64,000 nucleotides of DNA from a virus: positions 1-64,000 of IMG/VR virus record IMGVR_UViG_3300025913_000030; one strand, written 5' to 3'. The notes under the pieces are model-generated. The model worked only from the letters and a program-made list of their open reading frames with translations, was not told where the DNA came from and made no database searches. The translations under genes and the position numbers were made by a program. Shown in pieces: positions 15,078-23,531 of this stretch; the first letter of the stretch is position 1, and every line of letters begins with the position of its first letter.

Positions 15078-15608
15078 ATGGACACCTCGGACAAGGTCGG
15101 GCAGTACGTCCTCGTCCGCACACGGGGCTTCTACCCGTCCGTCATCCGCTTCTTCTGCCTCAAGCGGCGCGGCTGGAAGGCCTTCTTCAGCCGCGCGTCG
15201 CGCTCCCGCTTCGACCACGTCGCCGTGGTCGTCGGGCCCGGCGGACAGATCGTCGAGGCCGAACCGGGCGGCGCGCGCCGATCCAACCTGTCCGAATATG
15301 ACGGGTACGAGCTCCGCTTCTCCAGCGACCCGCTCACCGACGATCAGCGCGCGAAGATCGTGGAGAAGGCCGACTGGTACGTCGACAACCACATCCCATA
15401 CGGCTGGACGGACATCGCCGGGCTCGCCGTCCGCTGCCTGGACTCGGACGACTACGTCCTGATCCGCCGGGCCGACCAACAGCGCGCCGCGATCTGCTCC
15501 CAGTTGGCCGCGGTGTGCGGCGAGTACGCGGGCGTGACGGCGTGGATGTGCGGGCAGCAGCTCGCGGCCGGGGTCACGCCCGCGATGATGGACGCGCGCC
15601 TCGGATGA
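15078..15608 (+). CDS. Permuted papain-like (NlpC/YiiX-type) amidase or peptidase
   Basis: A 176-residue protein with the permuted papain-fold order. The catalytic His is in FDHVAVVVGPGGQIVEAEPG (~49-68), WYVDNHIPYGWTDI follows in the middle, and the probable catalytic Cys is in AAICSQLAAV (~137-146). Family members cleave peptide, amide or acyl bonds in cell wall or lipids. It sits between scaffold and protease genes rather than with tail-tip or lysis genes, so a head-associated or entry role must be considered. It starts two bases after the scaffold stop. Confidence 0.65.
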   Translation: MDTSDKVGQYVLVRTRGFYPSVIRFFCLKRRGWKAFFSRASRSRFDHVAVVVGPGGQIVEAEPGGARRSNLSEYDGYELRFSSDPLTDDQRAKIVEKADWYVDNHIPYGWTDIAGLAVRCLDSDDYVLIRRADQQRAAICSQLAAVCGEYAGVTAWMCGQQLAAGVTPAMMDARLG

Positions 15609-15997
15609 CGCTGCGCATCTCAACCCAGCTGCGGGGCCGGATCGTGCGCGACTGCCTGACACGGCGCCCGATCGAGGCCTGCGGCGTGGTCTCGGCCAAG
15701 GGGCGGTTCATCCCGCTGGCCAACGCCTCCGACGACCCGTCGCTGTTCTCCTTCCACCCCGAAGAACAGCTGCGCGTCTGGCAGGAGCTCGACGCGGCCG
15801 GCGACCGCGTGGACGTGGTCTACCACTCCCACCCCCGCACGCCGGCCGCCCCCTCCCGGACCGACATCGCATTCGCCGCGTACCCGGACGTGCACTACGT
15901 CATCGTCGGCCTGGCCGATCCGGACAACCCCGAGTTCCGGTCCTGGCACATCGAGGACGGCCAGGCGGACGAGGAAACCGTCTTATTCTGGTGTTGA
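15605..15997 (+). CDS. JAMM/MPN metalloprotease, candidate prohead protease
   Basis: A 130-residue protein with a complete JAMM zinc motif. A Glu is in RRPIEACGVV (~25), and HSHPRTPAAPSRTD (~78-91) provides His-x-His and the Ser..Asp. Such metalloproteases cleave isopeptide or peptide bonds; in phage lambda gpK a Mov34 domain is fused to NlpC at the tail tip. Here the two activities are separate genes between scaffold and capsid, where a capsid maturation protease is normally encoded. The ATG overlaps the previous stop (ATGA). Confidence 0.75.
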   Translation: MTLRISTQLRGRIVRDCLTRRPIEACGVVSAKGRFIPLANASDDPSLFSFHPEEQLRVWQELDAAGDRVDVVYHSHPRTPAAPSRTDIAFAAYPDVHYVIVGLADPDNPEFRSWHIEDGQADEETVLFWC

Positions 15998-16022
15998 CAA
16001 AAGAGCAGTGATACCTTAATAC
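15994..16022 (+). promoter_or_regulatory. Consensus-type promoter for major capsid gene
   Basis: TTGACA (15994-15999) and TAATAC (16017-16022) are separated by exactly 17 bp. It overlaps the end of the protease gene and gives a ~100-nt leader before the capsid start. This is the strongest classical promoter seen inside the structural module, fitting high capsid demand. It lacks the ATAGTCAC extension of the recurrent element. Confidence 0.7.
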
Positions 16023-16125
16023 CGGCGCGGACAGGTATCCGCAGCCACGCTGGGTCCGAGATGGGCCGACCGCTTGGCCCGCGATGGGCCGAAACCCCAT
16101 CCGAACCCAGCGAAAAGGCCACTCA

Positions 16126-17157
16126 GTGTTCTGCGCCATTTCCGAGGCGCCGCTCAAGGCGCCGCGCACTGTCATCGGCTTCACCTCCCTCGGCCCCGTC
16201 TACGCCCTCGCGGGCGGCGCACGCGACGTGATGGACGCGTGGATCCCCGAGGAGTTCGACTCGCAGGTCATCATGCGGGTCAACCAGATCAGCGGCGTCG
16301 AGGCCCTCGGCTCGCCGGTCCCCATGAACTCCGACACCCGCTCCGTCCCGCGCTCCGCGGGCATCGGCGTCGACCTGGTCGCCAAGGGCGGCACCTACGC
16401 CGAGGACGTCTCCACCAACGACGCCGTCGTCCTGACCGCGCAGAAGTTCGGCAAGGCCGTCCGGATCGCGGAAGAGGACATCGACGACGCGATCGCCGAC
16501 GTCATCGCGACCAAGCAGAAGGACTGGGCGACCAGCTACGGCAAGGCGTTCGACAACGCCTGCCTCGCGATCACCGCCGCGCCCGGTGCCAACGTCCCGT
16601 TCGCCTCGGTGTACTACTCGCTGACCCAGAGCGACAGCGCGACCGGCTACACCGCGAACAGCAACCTGGTGCAGACCGGGACCGGCGGCACCACGTACAC
16701 CACGCTGTCGACCGCTCTGTCCAAGGTCGAGCAGGGCAACTACTTCGACATCTCGGAGATGGTGTGCATCGCGCACCCCACCTACCGCAACCTGCTGCGC
16801 GGCATCAAGGACAACAACGGCCGGCCGATCTTCCAGGAGAGCAACGCCGGATTCCCGGGCGGCGGCACCGCGTCCTCGCCGGACACGATCTTCGGCATCC
16901 AGATCCACTGGTCGCTCGGCGCGCGCACCTCGGGCGTCGTCAACTCGGCGCCGACCGGCAACGGCCTGCTGATCTTCGCCAACCGCAACTACATGATCGT
17001 CGGCCGGCGCTCGGGCCCCGAGTCCGTGTTCATCGACGGTCGCAACGGTCTCGCGGCCCTGACCGACGAGTCGATCCTCAAGATGCGCGCCCGGCGCGCG
17101 TTCGCGGTCGGCCACGAGATGGCCTTCTCGGTGCACGAGGACACCACCGGCGTCTGA
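16126..17157 (+). CDS. Major capsid protein, HK97-type
   Basis: A 343-residue protein in the position and with the sequence character of an HK97-fold capsid. It has an N-terminal arm, an E-loop region (SAGIGVDLVAKGGTYAEDVS), a spine helix (DIDDAIADVIATKQKDWATS) and a C-terminal P-domain with TDESILKMRARRAFAVGHEM. I chose GTG 16126 because AAAGG lies eight bases upstream; ATG 16084 in the same frame has no ribosome site. The N-terminus contains SLGPVYALAGG, matching the scaffold. A strong promoter precedes and a hairpin follows the gene. Confidence 0.88.
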   Translation: MFCAISEAPLKAPRTVIGFTSLGPVYALAGGARDVMDAWIPEEFDSQVIMRVNQISGVEALGSPVPMNSDTRSVPRSAGIGVDLVAKGGTYAEDVSTNDAVVLTAQKFGKAVRIAEEDIDDAIADVIATKQKDWATSYGKAFDNACLAITAAPGANVPFASVYYSLTQSDSATGYTANSNLVQTGTGGTTYTTLSTALSKVEQGNYFDISEMVCIAHPTYRNLLRGIKDNNGRPIFQESNAGFPGGGTASSPDTIFGIQIHWSLGARTSGVVNSAPTGNGLLIFANRNYMIVGRRSGPESVFIDGRNGLAALTDESILKMRARRAFAVGHEMAFSVHEDTTGV

Positions 17158-17171
17158 TCCGCCCCCTGATC

Positions 17172-17207
17172 GAGGCCGGCGCGTACTGGGACGGGCGCGC
17201 CGGCCTC
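17172..17207 (+). terminator. Hairpin after capsid gene
   Basis: GAGGCCGGCGCG (17172-17183) pairs perfectly with CGCGCCGGCCTC (17196-17207), a 12-bp stem without a U-tract. It may terminate or attenuate the capsid transcript, or protect its 3' end. Confidence 0.6.
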
Positions 17208-17237
17208 ACAGCAGACCCCTGACTGAAAGAAGCACCC

Positions 17238-17711
17238 GTGAGCGAGCAGCACCCTGCCCTGGACGGCGACATCGAAGCCGAGATCGCCCGCCGGTCCCCG
17301 GACGGCGGCGAGGGCCACCACTGGCTGCGCGAGCTGGTGCACCGGATCCTGCCGGGCCACCACTTCGACCCGGACACGATGGACCACACCGCGAACCTCG
17401 CGGGCGCGGCCCAGGCCGCGATCCAGGCCGGTGTGCACCCGAAGGGGCTTCCGTTCTTCGCCGGTTGCCGCCCGCACGAGAGCGCCCCGGACAACGTCGT
17501 GCTCACCTACGCCGTGCCGGTCGTGCCCTCGATCACGGACAACGAACCGGCGAGCACCGTCACCCCGACGATGATCACGCTCGCCGCCCAGGCGCCGCAG
17601 GCGCCTGACGAGACGGAACTGACAGCCGATCCCGTCCTGGTTCCCGCAGCCGAGCAGACCGCTGAGCCTGCATCCGCTGCGGAGCCGGAAGCACAGCCCG
17701 AAACCACCTGA
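17238..17711 (+). CDS. Unknown protein between capsid and fibre genes
   Basis: A 157-residue protein (MSEQHPALDGDIEAEIARRS...). The first 90 residues contain several His (GEGHHWLRELVHRILPGHHF) and look folded. The second half is a low-complexity Ala/Pro/Glu tail. Position after the major capsid suggests a decoration or auxiliary capsid protein, but there is no direct evidence. Confidence 0.5.
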   Translation: MSEQHPALDGDIEAEIARRSPDGGEGHHWLRELVHRILPGHHFDPDTMDHTANLAGAAQAAIQAGVHPKGLPFFAGCRPHESAPDNVVLTYAVPVVPSITDNEPASTVTPTMITLAAQAPQAPDETELTADPVLVPAAEQTAEPASAAEPEAQPETT

Positions 17712-17739
17712 GCAACCACATCCACGGGAAGGCGGGACG

Positions 17740-20700
17740 GTGACCGCGAACGGCGTCACCGGGGGCGACCCGACTAAGGTCAGCACGACCGGCGGCACCG
17801 TGACCGGCACGCTTGACCTCGCCGCGGCGTCCAACCCGTTGCAGATCCCTCACGGCGCACAGGCCGGCTACGTCTGGACCGACACCGACGGCTCCGGCAA
17901 CGGCGCCTGGCAGCCGTCACCCGGCGGCACGCCCGCCACCACCGTCCAGGCCGGAACCTCGTACGGGACGGCCAGCGCGGTCGGAACCCTCGGCTCCTTC
18001 GCCCGGGAAGACCACCAGCACGGAACACCGGGCCTCACCTCGGTCGCCCCCGCGACGACACTCGGCATCGGCACCGCGGCGGCAGCGGGGACCGCGACCT
18101 TGCCGGCTCGAGCTGACCACGTCCATCCGACAGCGGCGGCTGGCGTGCCCGGCTCATCGGCGGTCGGGGATGTGGCAGCAACCGGCAGCGCGAGCACCTT
18201 CGCGGCCAGCGACCACAAGCACGGGCGCGAGTCATTTGGTGCGGTCGCTGGTCAGACCGTTTACGGCGCCGCGTCCGCGAACGGTGTCGCAGCCACGCTC
18301 GCGCGCAGCGACCACACCCACGGCACGCCGTCCCTGACGACTACCGCGCCTGCGACGACGCTCGGCATCGGAACCGCTGCGGCGCTTGGTACGGCTACTC
18401 TTCCCGCGCTCGCCGATCACGTCCACCCGATGGCCGCAGCCGGGGCACCGGCCGCCTCCGCCGTCGGCGACGCGGGCGTGACCGGGGTCGCGGTCACCTT
18501 CGCGGCCAGCGACCACAAGCACGCACGGGAGGCCTTCGGCGCACCCGGCAATTCGGCGGTCGGAGACGCCTCGGCGGCAGGTGTCGCGGTCAGCATCGCC
18601 CGATCCGACCACACCCACGGACGCGAGTCCTTCGGCCCCGCCCCTGCCACCACCCTGGGCATCGGCCAGGCCGCTGTCGCGGGCACTGCGGCGACCCCTG
18701 CGCGCTCCGACCACGCCCACCCCCTGGCGGCGGCCGGCGCTCCCGCCTCCTCCGCGGTGGGCGACACCGGAGTGACGGGAGTCGCGGTCACTTTCGCGGC
18801 CAGCGACCACAAGCACGCACGGGAGTCTTTCGGTACGCCGGGTGCGTCAGCCGTTGGCGACGCGGCAGGAGCCGGCGTAGCGACCTCTGTCGCCCGATCC
18901 GATCACACCCACGGACGCGAGGCCTTCGGCAACGTCACCGCACTGGCCGCGTTCGGCACCGCGAGCAGCAACGGCACCGCGGCCACCGTCGCGCACAGCG
19001 ACCACGTTCACGGCGCGCCCTCGCTTCCCACCGGAAACACCTCCACCGCGGGCATCGTCCAGATCGACAACACGGCCGCCGACTACCAGCCCCTCGGCCC
19101 GGCCGCCCCCGGGTCCATCGGCAAGGTCGCTGACGCCGGCCACGTCCACCCGATGCAGCCGCACATCTTCCCGGTCAGCGCCTACGGCGCCAAGGGCGAC
19201 GGACAGCTGGACAACACCGGGTCGATGACCAGCGGCTCGGGCGCGCTCACCCTGACCAACGCGAAGTTCGCCGCGGGCGACGTCGGCAAGCTCATCGCGG
19301 TCAAGGGAGCCAAGAGCACCGGGGACACCAGCCTGGTCGGCACGATCACTGCGTTCACCAGCAGCACCCAGGTGACGGTGTCCGTCAACGCCACGGCCAC
19401 GGTCACCGGAGCCCAGGTGATGTGGGCCACCGACGACACGTCCGCGATCCAGTCCGCGATCGCCGCCGCGAACTCCTACGCCGTCACCCACAACCTCGCC
19501 GAGATCTACTTCCCGCTGCCCGCAGGCCTGTTCTACGGCGTCGGCGGCGCGCTGAAGAACTCCGACGGGACCAACTCGGTCTTCAACAGCCAACTGACCG
19601 TCCCCGTCAACTCCGAGCAGAACAACGGCGTCACGCTCGTCTTCCGCGGCGCCGGAGACTCCGGCCAGACCAGGTACTGGAACTCCGACTACCCCGTGTG
19701 GTCCGGCAGCGCGATCCAGTCCTTCGGCGTCTTCACCACCGCGCTCAACCAGTCCAACAACATCGCCGCGGGCGGCAACCCGAGTGTCCTGGGAGGACCG
19801 ACCGGGAAGTTCAACTACGGCGTCCTGCAGGGTGCCAACACGACGCCGACGTACTCGAACACCGCCCTCGTTCTGCAGGACATCACGATCCTGACGACGC
19901 ACTCCGCTTCCGGCTGGACGTACTCGGCCGTGAACGCGTTCGGGGTGGCGCGGTTCCACGCGAGGAATTTCTGCTACGGCACCAACGGCGTGGTCCAGTT
20001 CTACAAGAACTCCCCCGGACTCGGGGACTACTCCACCGTCTCCACCCTCTCCGGCGGCCTGTCCATCGGTGTGTTGATGCCGAGCAACGGCAACAACGCG
20101 TCGAACTACCTGCAGAACGTCGTGTGCAATGGCGGGTACACCTACGCGTTGTACGCGACCGAGCACACGGTCGGCAACGACGTCACGCTCCTGTACTCCT
20201 GGAGCGGCCTGTGCCCGGTCGGCAACTACTCGGACTCCGCCTCGGGCGGCGCCGTCTCCGCGCTACATGCCATGTACTTCGACCAGATCTGCGTGGAGTC
20301 ATGCACATACCACCTCAACATCATCGGTACCGGGCAGTCCGCCACCGGACCGATCATTCATGCGGTGCTGGACACCGAGGGCACGGTGCAGTTCCGCGAC
20401 GCGCAGTCGGCCGGCGCGAACACGGGCGCAGGCCTGGCCGCTGCTCTCGGTGAGATCAGGCTCGTCGGCTCGCCGTCGACCATCACGATCCAGACCGGTA
20501 CGGGCGCGGGAGGCCTGGGCACGGGGCTGCGCATCATCAAGGAGCAGAACCTGCCCGGCGTGCCGAGCTCCGGTATTCCGGCGTTGGTCGACGGGACGGC
20601 GGTATGCAACACGTTGTGGCGCCCGGCGACGGTCTACCTCTCCGGTGGCACCAACGTCACGACGGTGGCCGTCTCCCGTCTCGCGGGCGGCGTGAACACC

Positions 20701-20838
20701 GTTGCCGTGAGCAACGTCATCAGCCAGGCCGCCGGTCCGATCCCCGCGAACACACCGGTCAGGTTGGGCCCAGGCCAGTGGATCAAGGTGACGACCTCGG
20801 CGGGCACGCTCCCCACCGCCGTCTGGGTCCTGGACTAA
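17740..20838 (+). CDS. Large HxH-bead fibre with pectate-lyase-like beta-helix
   Basis: A 1032-residue protein. Residues ~90-475 consist of repeating units each ending in (S/A)DHxH, such as SDHTHG or SDHKHA. I count twelve H-x-H motifs, like the metal-binding beads in trimeric phage fibre needles. From ~480 a beta-helix begins with the pectate-lyase/tailspike signature (VSAYGAKGDGQLDNT, then AIQSAIAAANSYA), and the remainder is Asn/Gly/Ser/Thr-rich. Such proteins bind or degrade surface glycans. It is encoded between capsid and connector genes, not in the tail module, so it may be a head fibre. It starts at GTG 17740. Confidence 0.75.
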   Translation: MTANGVTGGDPTKVSTTGGTVTGTLDLAAASNPLQIPHGAQAGYVWTDTDGSGNGAWQPSPGGTPATTVQAGTSYGTASAVGTLGSFAREDHQHGTPGLTSVAPATTLGIGTAAAAGTATLPARADHVHPTAAAGVPGSSAVGDVAATGSASTFAASDHKHGRESFGAVAGQTVYGAASANGVAATLARSDHTHGTPSLTTTAPATTLGIGTAAALGTATLPALADHVHPMAAAGAPAASAVGDAGVTGVAVTFAASDHKHAREAFGAPGNSAVGDASAAGVAVSIARSDHTHGRESFGPAPATTLGIGQAAVAGTAATPARSDHAHPLAAAGAPASSAVGDTGVTGVAVTFAASDHKHARESFGTPGASAVGDAAGAGVATSVARSDHTHGREAFGNVTALAAFGTASSNGTAATVAHSDHVHGAPSLPTGNTSTAGIVQIDNTAADYQPLGPAAPGSIGKVADAGHVHPMQPHIFPVSAYGAKGDGQLDNTGSMTSGSGALTLTNAKFAAGDVGKLIAVKGAKSTGDTSLVGTITAFTSSTQVTVSVNATATVTGAQVMWATDDTSAIQSAIAAANSYAVTHNLAEIYFPLPAGLFYGVGGALKNSDGTNSVFNSQLTVPVNSEQNNGVTLVFRGAGDSGQTRYWNSDYPVWSGSAIQSFGVFTTALNQSNNIAAGGNPSVLGGPTGKFNYGVLQGANTTPTYSNTALVLQDITILTTHSASGWTYSAVNAFGVARFHARNFCYGTNGVVQFYKNSPGLGDYSTVSTLSGGLSIGVLMPSNGNNASNYLQNVVCNGGYTYALYATEHTVGNDVTLLYSWSGLCPVGNYSDSASGGAVSALHAMYFDQICVESCTYHLNIIGTGQSATGPIIHAVLDTEGTVQFRDAQSAGANTGAGLAAALGEIRLVGSPSTITIQTGTGAGGLGTGLRIIKEQNLPGVPSSGIPALVDGTAVCNTLWRPATVYLSGGTNVTTVAVSRLAGGVNTVAVSNVISQAAGPIPANTPVRLGPGQWIKVTTSAGTLPTAVWVLD

Positions 20839-20848
20839 GGCGGCTGAC

Positions 20849-21691
20849 ATGACCACTTACTACCAGGGCAAGACCGCGACCCTCGAATCCTCGTGGAGCC
20901 AGTACGGGGGCGGTCCGCCGGCCGATGTGTACAACCCGACGATCACGATCGAGTCAGCCGGTACCGGTTCCATCGTCCTCGGTCCGACCTCGTCCGGGAT
21001 TCTGCACCTGGCCACCGGCCTGTACTCGTACCAGTGGGCGATCTCGGCCTCCCAGGCGGCCGGTGACTACGCCGTCATCTGGAACGCGAGCACCGCCGCG
21101 ACCGGCGGCTCACCGCTACAGGCCAGTGAGATCGTCACCGTCTCGGCGATCGCGTCGACCATGTTCTCCACCTGGTGCGACGTCACGATCCCGCAAACGC
21201 TGTTGTCAATTGGTGCTGTCGAGGCTGTCGACCCGGTCGACTACGTGCTCGCGGTGACCGGCACGACCTACACCACGGGCCAGATCATGTCGGCGCAGCA
21301 GGTCCTGAACCTGCACACCAACTACACGCCCGAGGTCTCCGGCGCGAACATGCAGCCGCAGGACCTGTTCTGGCTGCGCTACGCCCTGGCGTATCAGACC
21401 GCATGGATGGCCAGCCAGCCGGGGCTGTTCGCCCGCAACGCGGTCGAGGAGGTGAGCCAGGACGGTGTGGGCGCGAAGTACGTGGACGAGAACGCGTTGA
21501 CGCTCAGTCCGCTCGCCCGGCGCAGCATCAAGCAGTTGTCCTGGAAGAAGTCCCGCTCGCTGCGCGTGCGCACGCCGTTCATCGACGACCAGACGCCGCT
21601 GTCCTCCGACCCGGACTCCGAGGCCAACGACCTGTACGAGCGTTGGGTGGACATGTACTCGTTCGGCGGCCGGTCCTCGACCGTGCCGTGA
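20849..21691 (+). CDS. Head-to-tail adaptor with N-terminal Ig-like domain
   Basis: A 280-residue protein. The N-terminal ~90 residues (YYQGKTATLESSW..., GLYSYQWAISASQAAGDYAV) form an Ig-like beta-sandwich. The C-terminal ~170 residues are helical with QDLFWLRYALAYQTAWMASQ and SIKQLSWKKSRSLRVRTPFI, matching connector adaptors that bind below the portal. Immediately followed by the other connector genes. Confidence 0.65.
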   Translation: MTTYYQGKTATLESSWSQYGGGPPADVYNPTITIESAGTGSIVLGPTSSGILHLATGLYSYQWAISASQAAGDYAVIWNASTAATGGSPLQASEIVTVSAIASTMFSTWCDVTIPQTLLSIGAVEAVDPVDYVLAVTGTTYTTGQIMSAQQVLNLHTNYTPEVSGANMQPQDLFWLRYALAYQTAWMASQPGLFARNAVEEVSQDGVGAKYVDENALTLSPLARRSIKQLSWKKSRSLRVRTPFIDDQTPLSSDPDSEANDLYERWVDMYSFGGRSSTVP

Positions 21692-21754
21692 TCAAGGGCC
21701 TAGTACACGACCTAGTACAGCCTCGATGAGACCTAGATGACGGGAGGAGGAGCG

Positions 21755-22192
21755 GTGGCCGGCAAGAAGCAGCTGCTCTCCAGCAAGTCCGCGGACCAGC
21801 TCGCGGCGCGGCAATACGTCTACGACCAGCTCCTCGACGACTACCCGCCGAAGGCCGTGAACTGGGTCAAGACGGTGCAGTGGGACGGCCCGAAGGTCGT
21901 GCCGCTCTCAGACCTCGACTTCTCCAACGCGGACAGCTGGAACGCGACGGGTGAGCCGGCCAAGGTCGCCAAGTTCGCGGACAAGATCAGCGCCGGACAG
22001 CTCAAGCCGATCCTGGTCGTGCAGAAGCCGGGCAACGACAAACTCGTCATCATCGACGGGCACCACCGCTCGCTGGCGTACAAGAAGCTCGACCGCGACC
22101 CGCTCGCCTGGGTCGGCACCGTTCCCGCCGGAACCGGTCCCTGGGACGAGATGCACGCGAGCCAGCACAGCAGCATCGGGAAGAAGTCCTGA
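21755..22192 (+). CDS. ParB/sulfiredoxin-like domain protein
   Basis: A 145-residue protein with the ParB-like core KLVIIDGHHRSLAYKKL (~95-111), the DGHHR signature shared by ParB N-domains and related NTP-binding folds. Upstream are VPLSDLDFSN and KISAGQLKPILVVQKPG, the expected strands. In ParB proteins this domain binds CTP; in phage neighbourhoods its role is not settled. GTG 21755 with GGGAGGAGGAG upstream is chosen over ATG 21737. The leader 21692-21754 has two direct CCTAGTACA copies. Confidence 0.7.
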   Translation: MAGKKQLLSSKSADQLAARQYVYDQLLDDYPPKAVNWVKTVQWDGPKVVPLSDLDFSNADSWNATGEPAKVAKFADKISAGQLKPILVVQKPGNDKLVIIDGHHRSLAYKKLDRDPLAWVGTVPAGTGPWDEMHASQHSSIGKKS

Positions 22193-22521
22193 TGATCGCC
22201 ATGGCGACGACCACCGTGTCGGTACTCCGCGGCACGGCCACGACCGAATTCGGGGACACCGTCGCGTCCCTGACGCCCTATCTGACCGGCATCCCGGCCT
22301 CGCTGATCGAGAAGACGCGGACCGGGATCAGCCAGAGCGACCAGTCGTTCCGCGTGTACCGGTACGTCGTCGCGCGCCTGCCTTACGGCACGGACGTCAG
22401 GGACACCGACCAGATCAAGGACGAGAGCACCGGCACCGTCTACTCGATCGCCTCGGTCAGCGTCAACGCGAACCCCGTCGTCCAGCAGGACCTGCGGCTG
22501 GATCTGCAGAGGACGAACTAA
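22192..22521 (+). CDS. Head-closure (stopper) protein
   Basis: A 109-residue beta-rich protein (TTVSVLRGTATTEFGDTVAS..., then YSIASVSVNANPVVQQDLRL). This is the usual pattern of a small barrel stopper that seals the head before tail joining. Position between adaptor and tail completion genes supports this. ATG 22192 overlaps the previous stop; ATG 22201 is possible. Confidence 0.6.
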   Translation: MIAMATTTVSVLRGTATTEFGDTVASLTPYLTGIPASLIEKTRTGISQSDQSFRVYRYVVARLPYGTDVRDTDQIKDESTGTVYSIASVSVNANPVVQQDLRLDLQRTN

Positions 22522-22532
22522 ACCGCTATCCT

Positions 22533-22570
22533 CTTATGACAAGACATTACTAGTAATCACTTGTCATAAG
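22533..22570. promoter_or_regulatory. 38-bp near-perfect palindrome
   Basis: CTTATGACAAG (22533-22543) and CTTGTCATAAG (22560-22570) are exact inverted arms. Between them ATTACTAGTAAT (22546-22557) is itself a palindrome on the same centre, so only two symmetric base pairs fail. The AAG of the right arm is the first half of AAGGAG, the ribosome site of the gene at 22581. It may be a protein-binding operator or a hairpin controlling translation. It is much more AT-rich than its surroundings. Confidence 0.75.
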
Positions 22571-22580
22571 GAGCACAGCG

Positions 22581-22796
22581 ATGAGCGCTAGCAACGGCGT
22601 CCAGCCCGGCAGCTCCGGCCGTCTCCTGCGCGGCCAGGGCAAGATCGGCGGCGCCCAGGAGGCCGGCGACCGTCCGGCCGTGCACTCCGACCCGCACGGG
22701 CCCTACGTGGGCCGCGGCGGCAACCGCTACTGCGTCGGCTCCGAGTCCGGTTCCGTCGCCCCGCGCGACGGCCAGATGACCCAGCTCGAGGCCTGA
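22581..22796 (+). CDS. Small Gly-rich protein
   Basis: A 71-residue Gly/Ser/Arg-rich protein (MSASNGVQPGSSGRLLRGQG...). Ribosome site AAGGAG eight bases before the ATG, partly inside the right arm of the 38-bp palindrome. It is placed among connector genes. No family recognised. Confidence 0.55.
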   Translation: MSASNGVQPGSSGRLLRGQGKIGGAQEAGDRPAVHSDPHGPYVGRGGNRYCVGSESGSVAPRDGQMTQLEA

Positions 22797-22890
22797 CACC
22801 CACCGCCTCGAACGCCGCCTGACGAGGGGTAGACCCGGATCTTCCGGCGCGACAACTTCACGACCCGCTACCTCGTAGAGAGACGGCGAC

Positions 22891-23238
22891 ATGGCACGCG
22901 TCGAGTTGAGCGACGGCTGGGAGGGCAACCTCCAGGCCGGAATCAACGCTCTGCTCGACAAGATCGCCGTCGACATCGAGGCGGACGCCAAGGCCATCTG
23001 CCCGGTCGACACCGGGGACCTGAAGGCCTCGATCGGGCACGAGGTGCGCGAAAACGAGGCCCGCATCGGCAGCAACCTCGACTACGCCGCCGCGGTCGAG
23101 ATGGGCTTCCACGGCACCGAGCACGTGCGCGCCTACGAGCGCGCGGACGGAACCCGGGTGCGGGCACACGAGCGGCACGCGAACCAGCCCTCCGAGCCCT
23201 ACCTTCGCCCGGCACTCTACCGCCGCCGGAGCGGCTGA
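22891..23238 (+). CDS. HK97 gp10-like tail completion protein
   Basis: A 115-residue protein with the family pattern. A helix with DKIAVDIEADAKAICPVDTG leads into DLKASIGHEV, SNLDYAAAVEMGFHG and a C-terminal EPYLRPAL. These proteins cap the tail tube or form the head-tail joint. GAGAGACGGCGAC precedes the ATG. The ~95-bp gap before it (22797-22890) shows no gene. Confidence 0.8.
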   Translation: MARVELSDGWEGNLQAGINALLDKIAVDIEADAKAICPVDTGDLKASIGHEVRENEARIGSNLDYAAAVEMGFHGTEHVRAYERADGTRVRAHERHANQPSEPYLRPALYRRRSG

Positions 23239-23531
23239 TGCCCCGATTCCTCTCCCACGTCCTGGGCCTCGACAACTTGTCAGGACCCTGGTACGGCTTC
23301 TGGTCCGGATTCGGCTCGGACATCGGCGAACTGGCAATCGTCGGCGGACTGCTGGCCACTGTGCGCAGGCACAACTGCCACATGCACGGCTGCTGGCGCA
23401 TCGGGCACCACCCGACGACCGTCAACGGGGTCGAATTCGTCGTCTGCCGCAAGCACCATCCGAAGTCTCCGGACCGGCTGACCGCAGCGCACATCGCGGA
23501 CGCCGCCTCGAACGAGGCGAGCGCGCCGTGA
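23238..23531 (+). CDS. Small membrane/zinc-ribbon-like phage protein
   Basis: A 97-residue protein. A hydrophobic stretch (GELAIVGGLLATV) is followed by RRHNCHMHGCWRIGHHP and FVVCRKHHPKS, giving Cys/His ligands C-x4-C and C-x2-HH. This arrangement recurs in actinophages and may anchor a small zinc-binding domain in the membrane. The ATG overlaps the previous stop. Function unknown. Confidence 0.6.
   Translation: MPRFLSHVLGLDNLSGPWYGFWSGFGSDIGELAIVGGLLATVRRHNCHMHGCWRIGHHPTTVNGVEFVVCRKHHPKSPDRLTAAHIADAASNEASAP

Noticed and set aside
21692-21754. Attachment site from the CCTAGTACA repeats
   Set aside because: Two short direct repeats only, with no integrase gene or tRNA end nearby.
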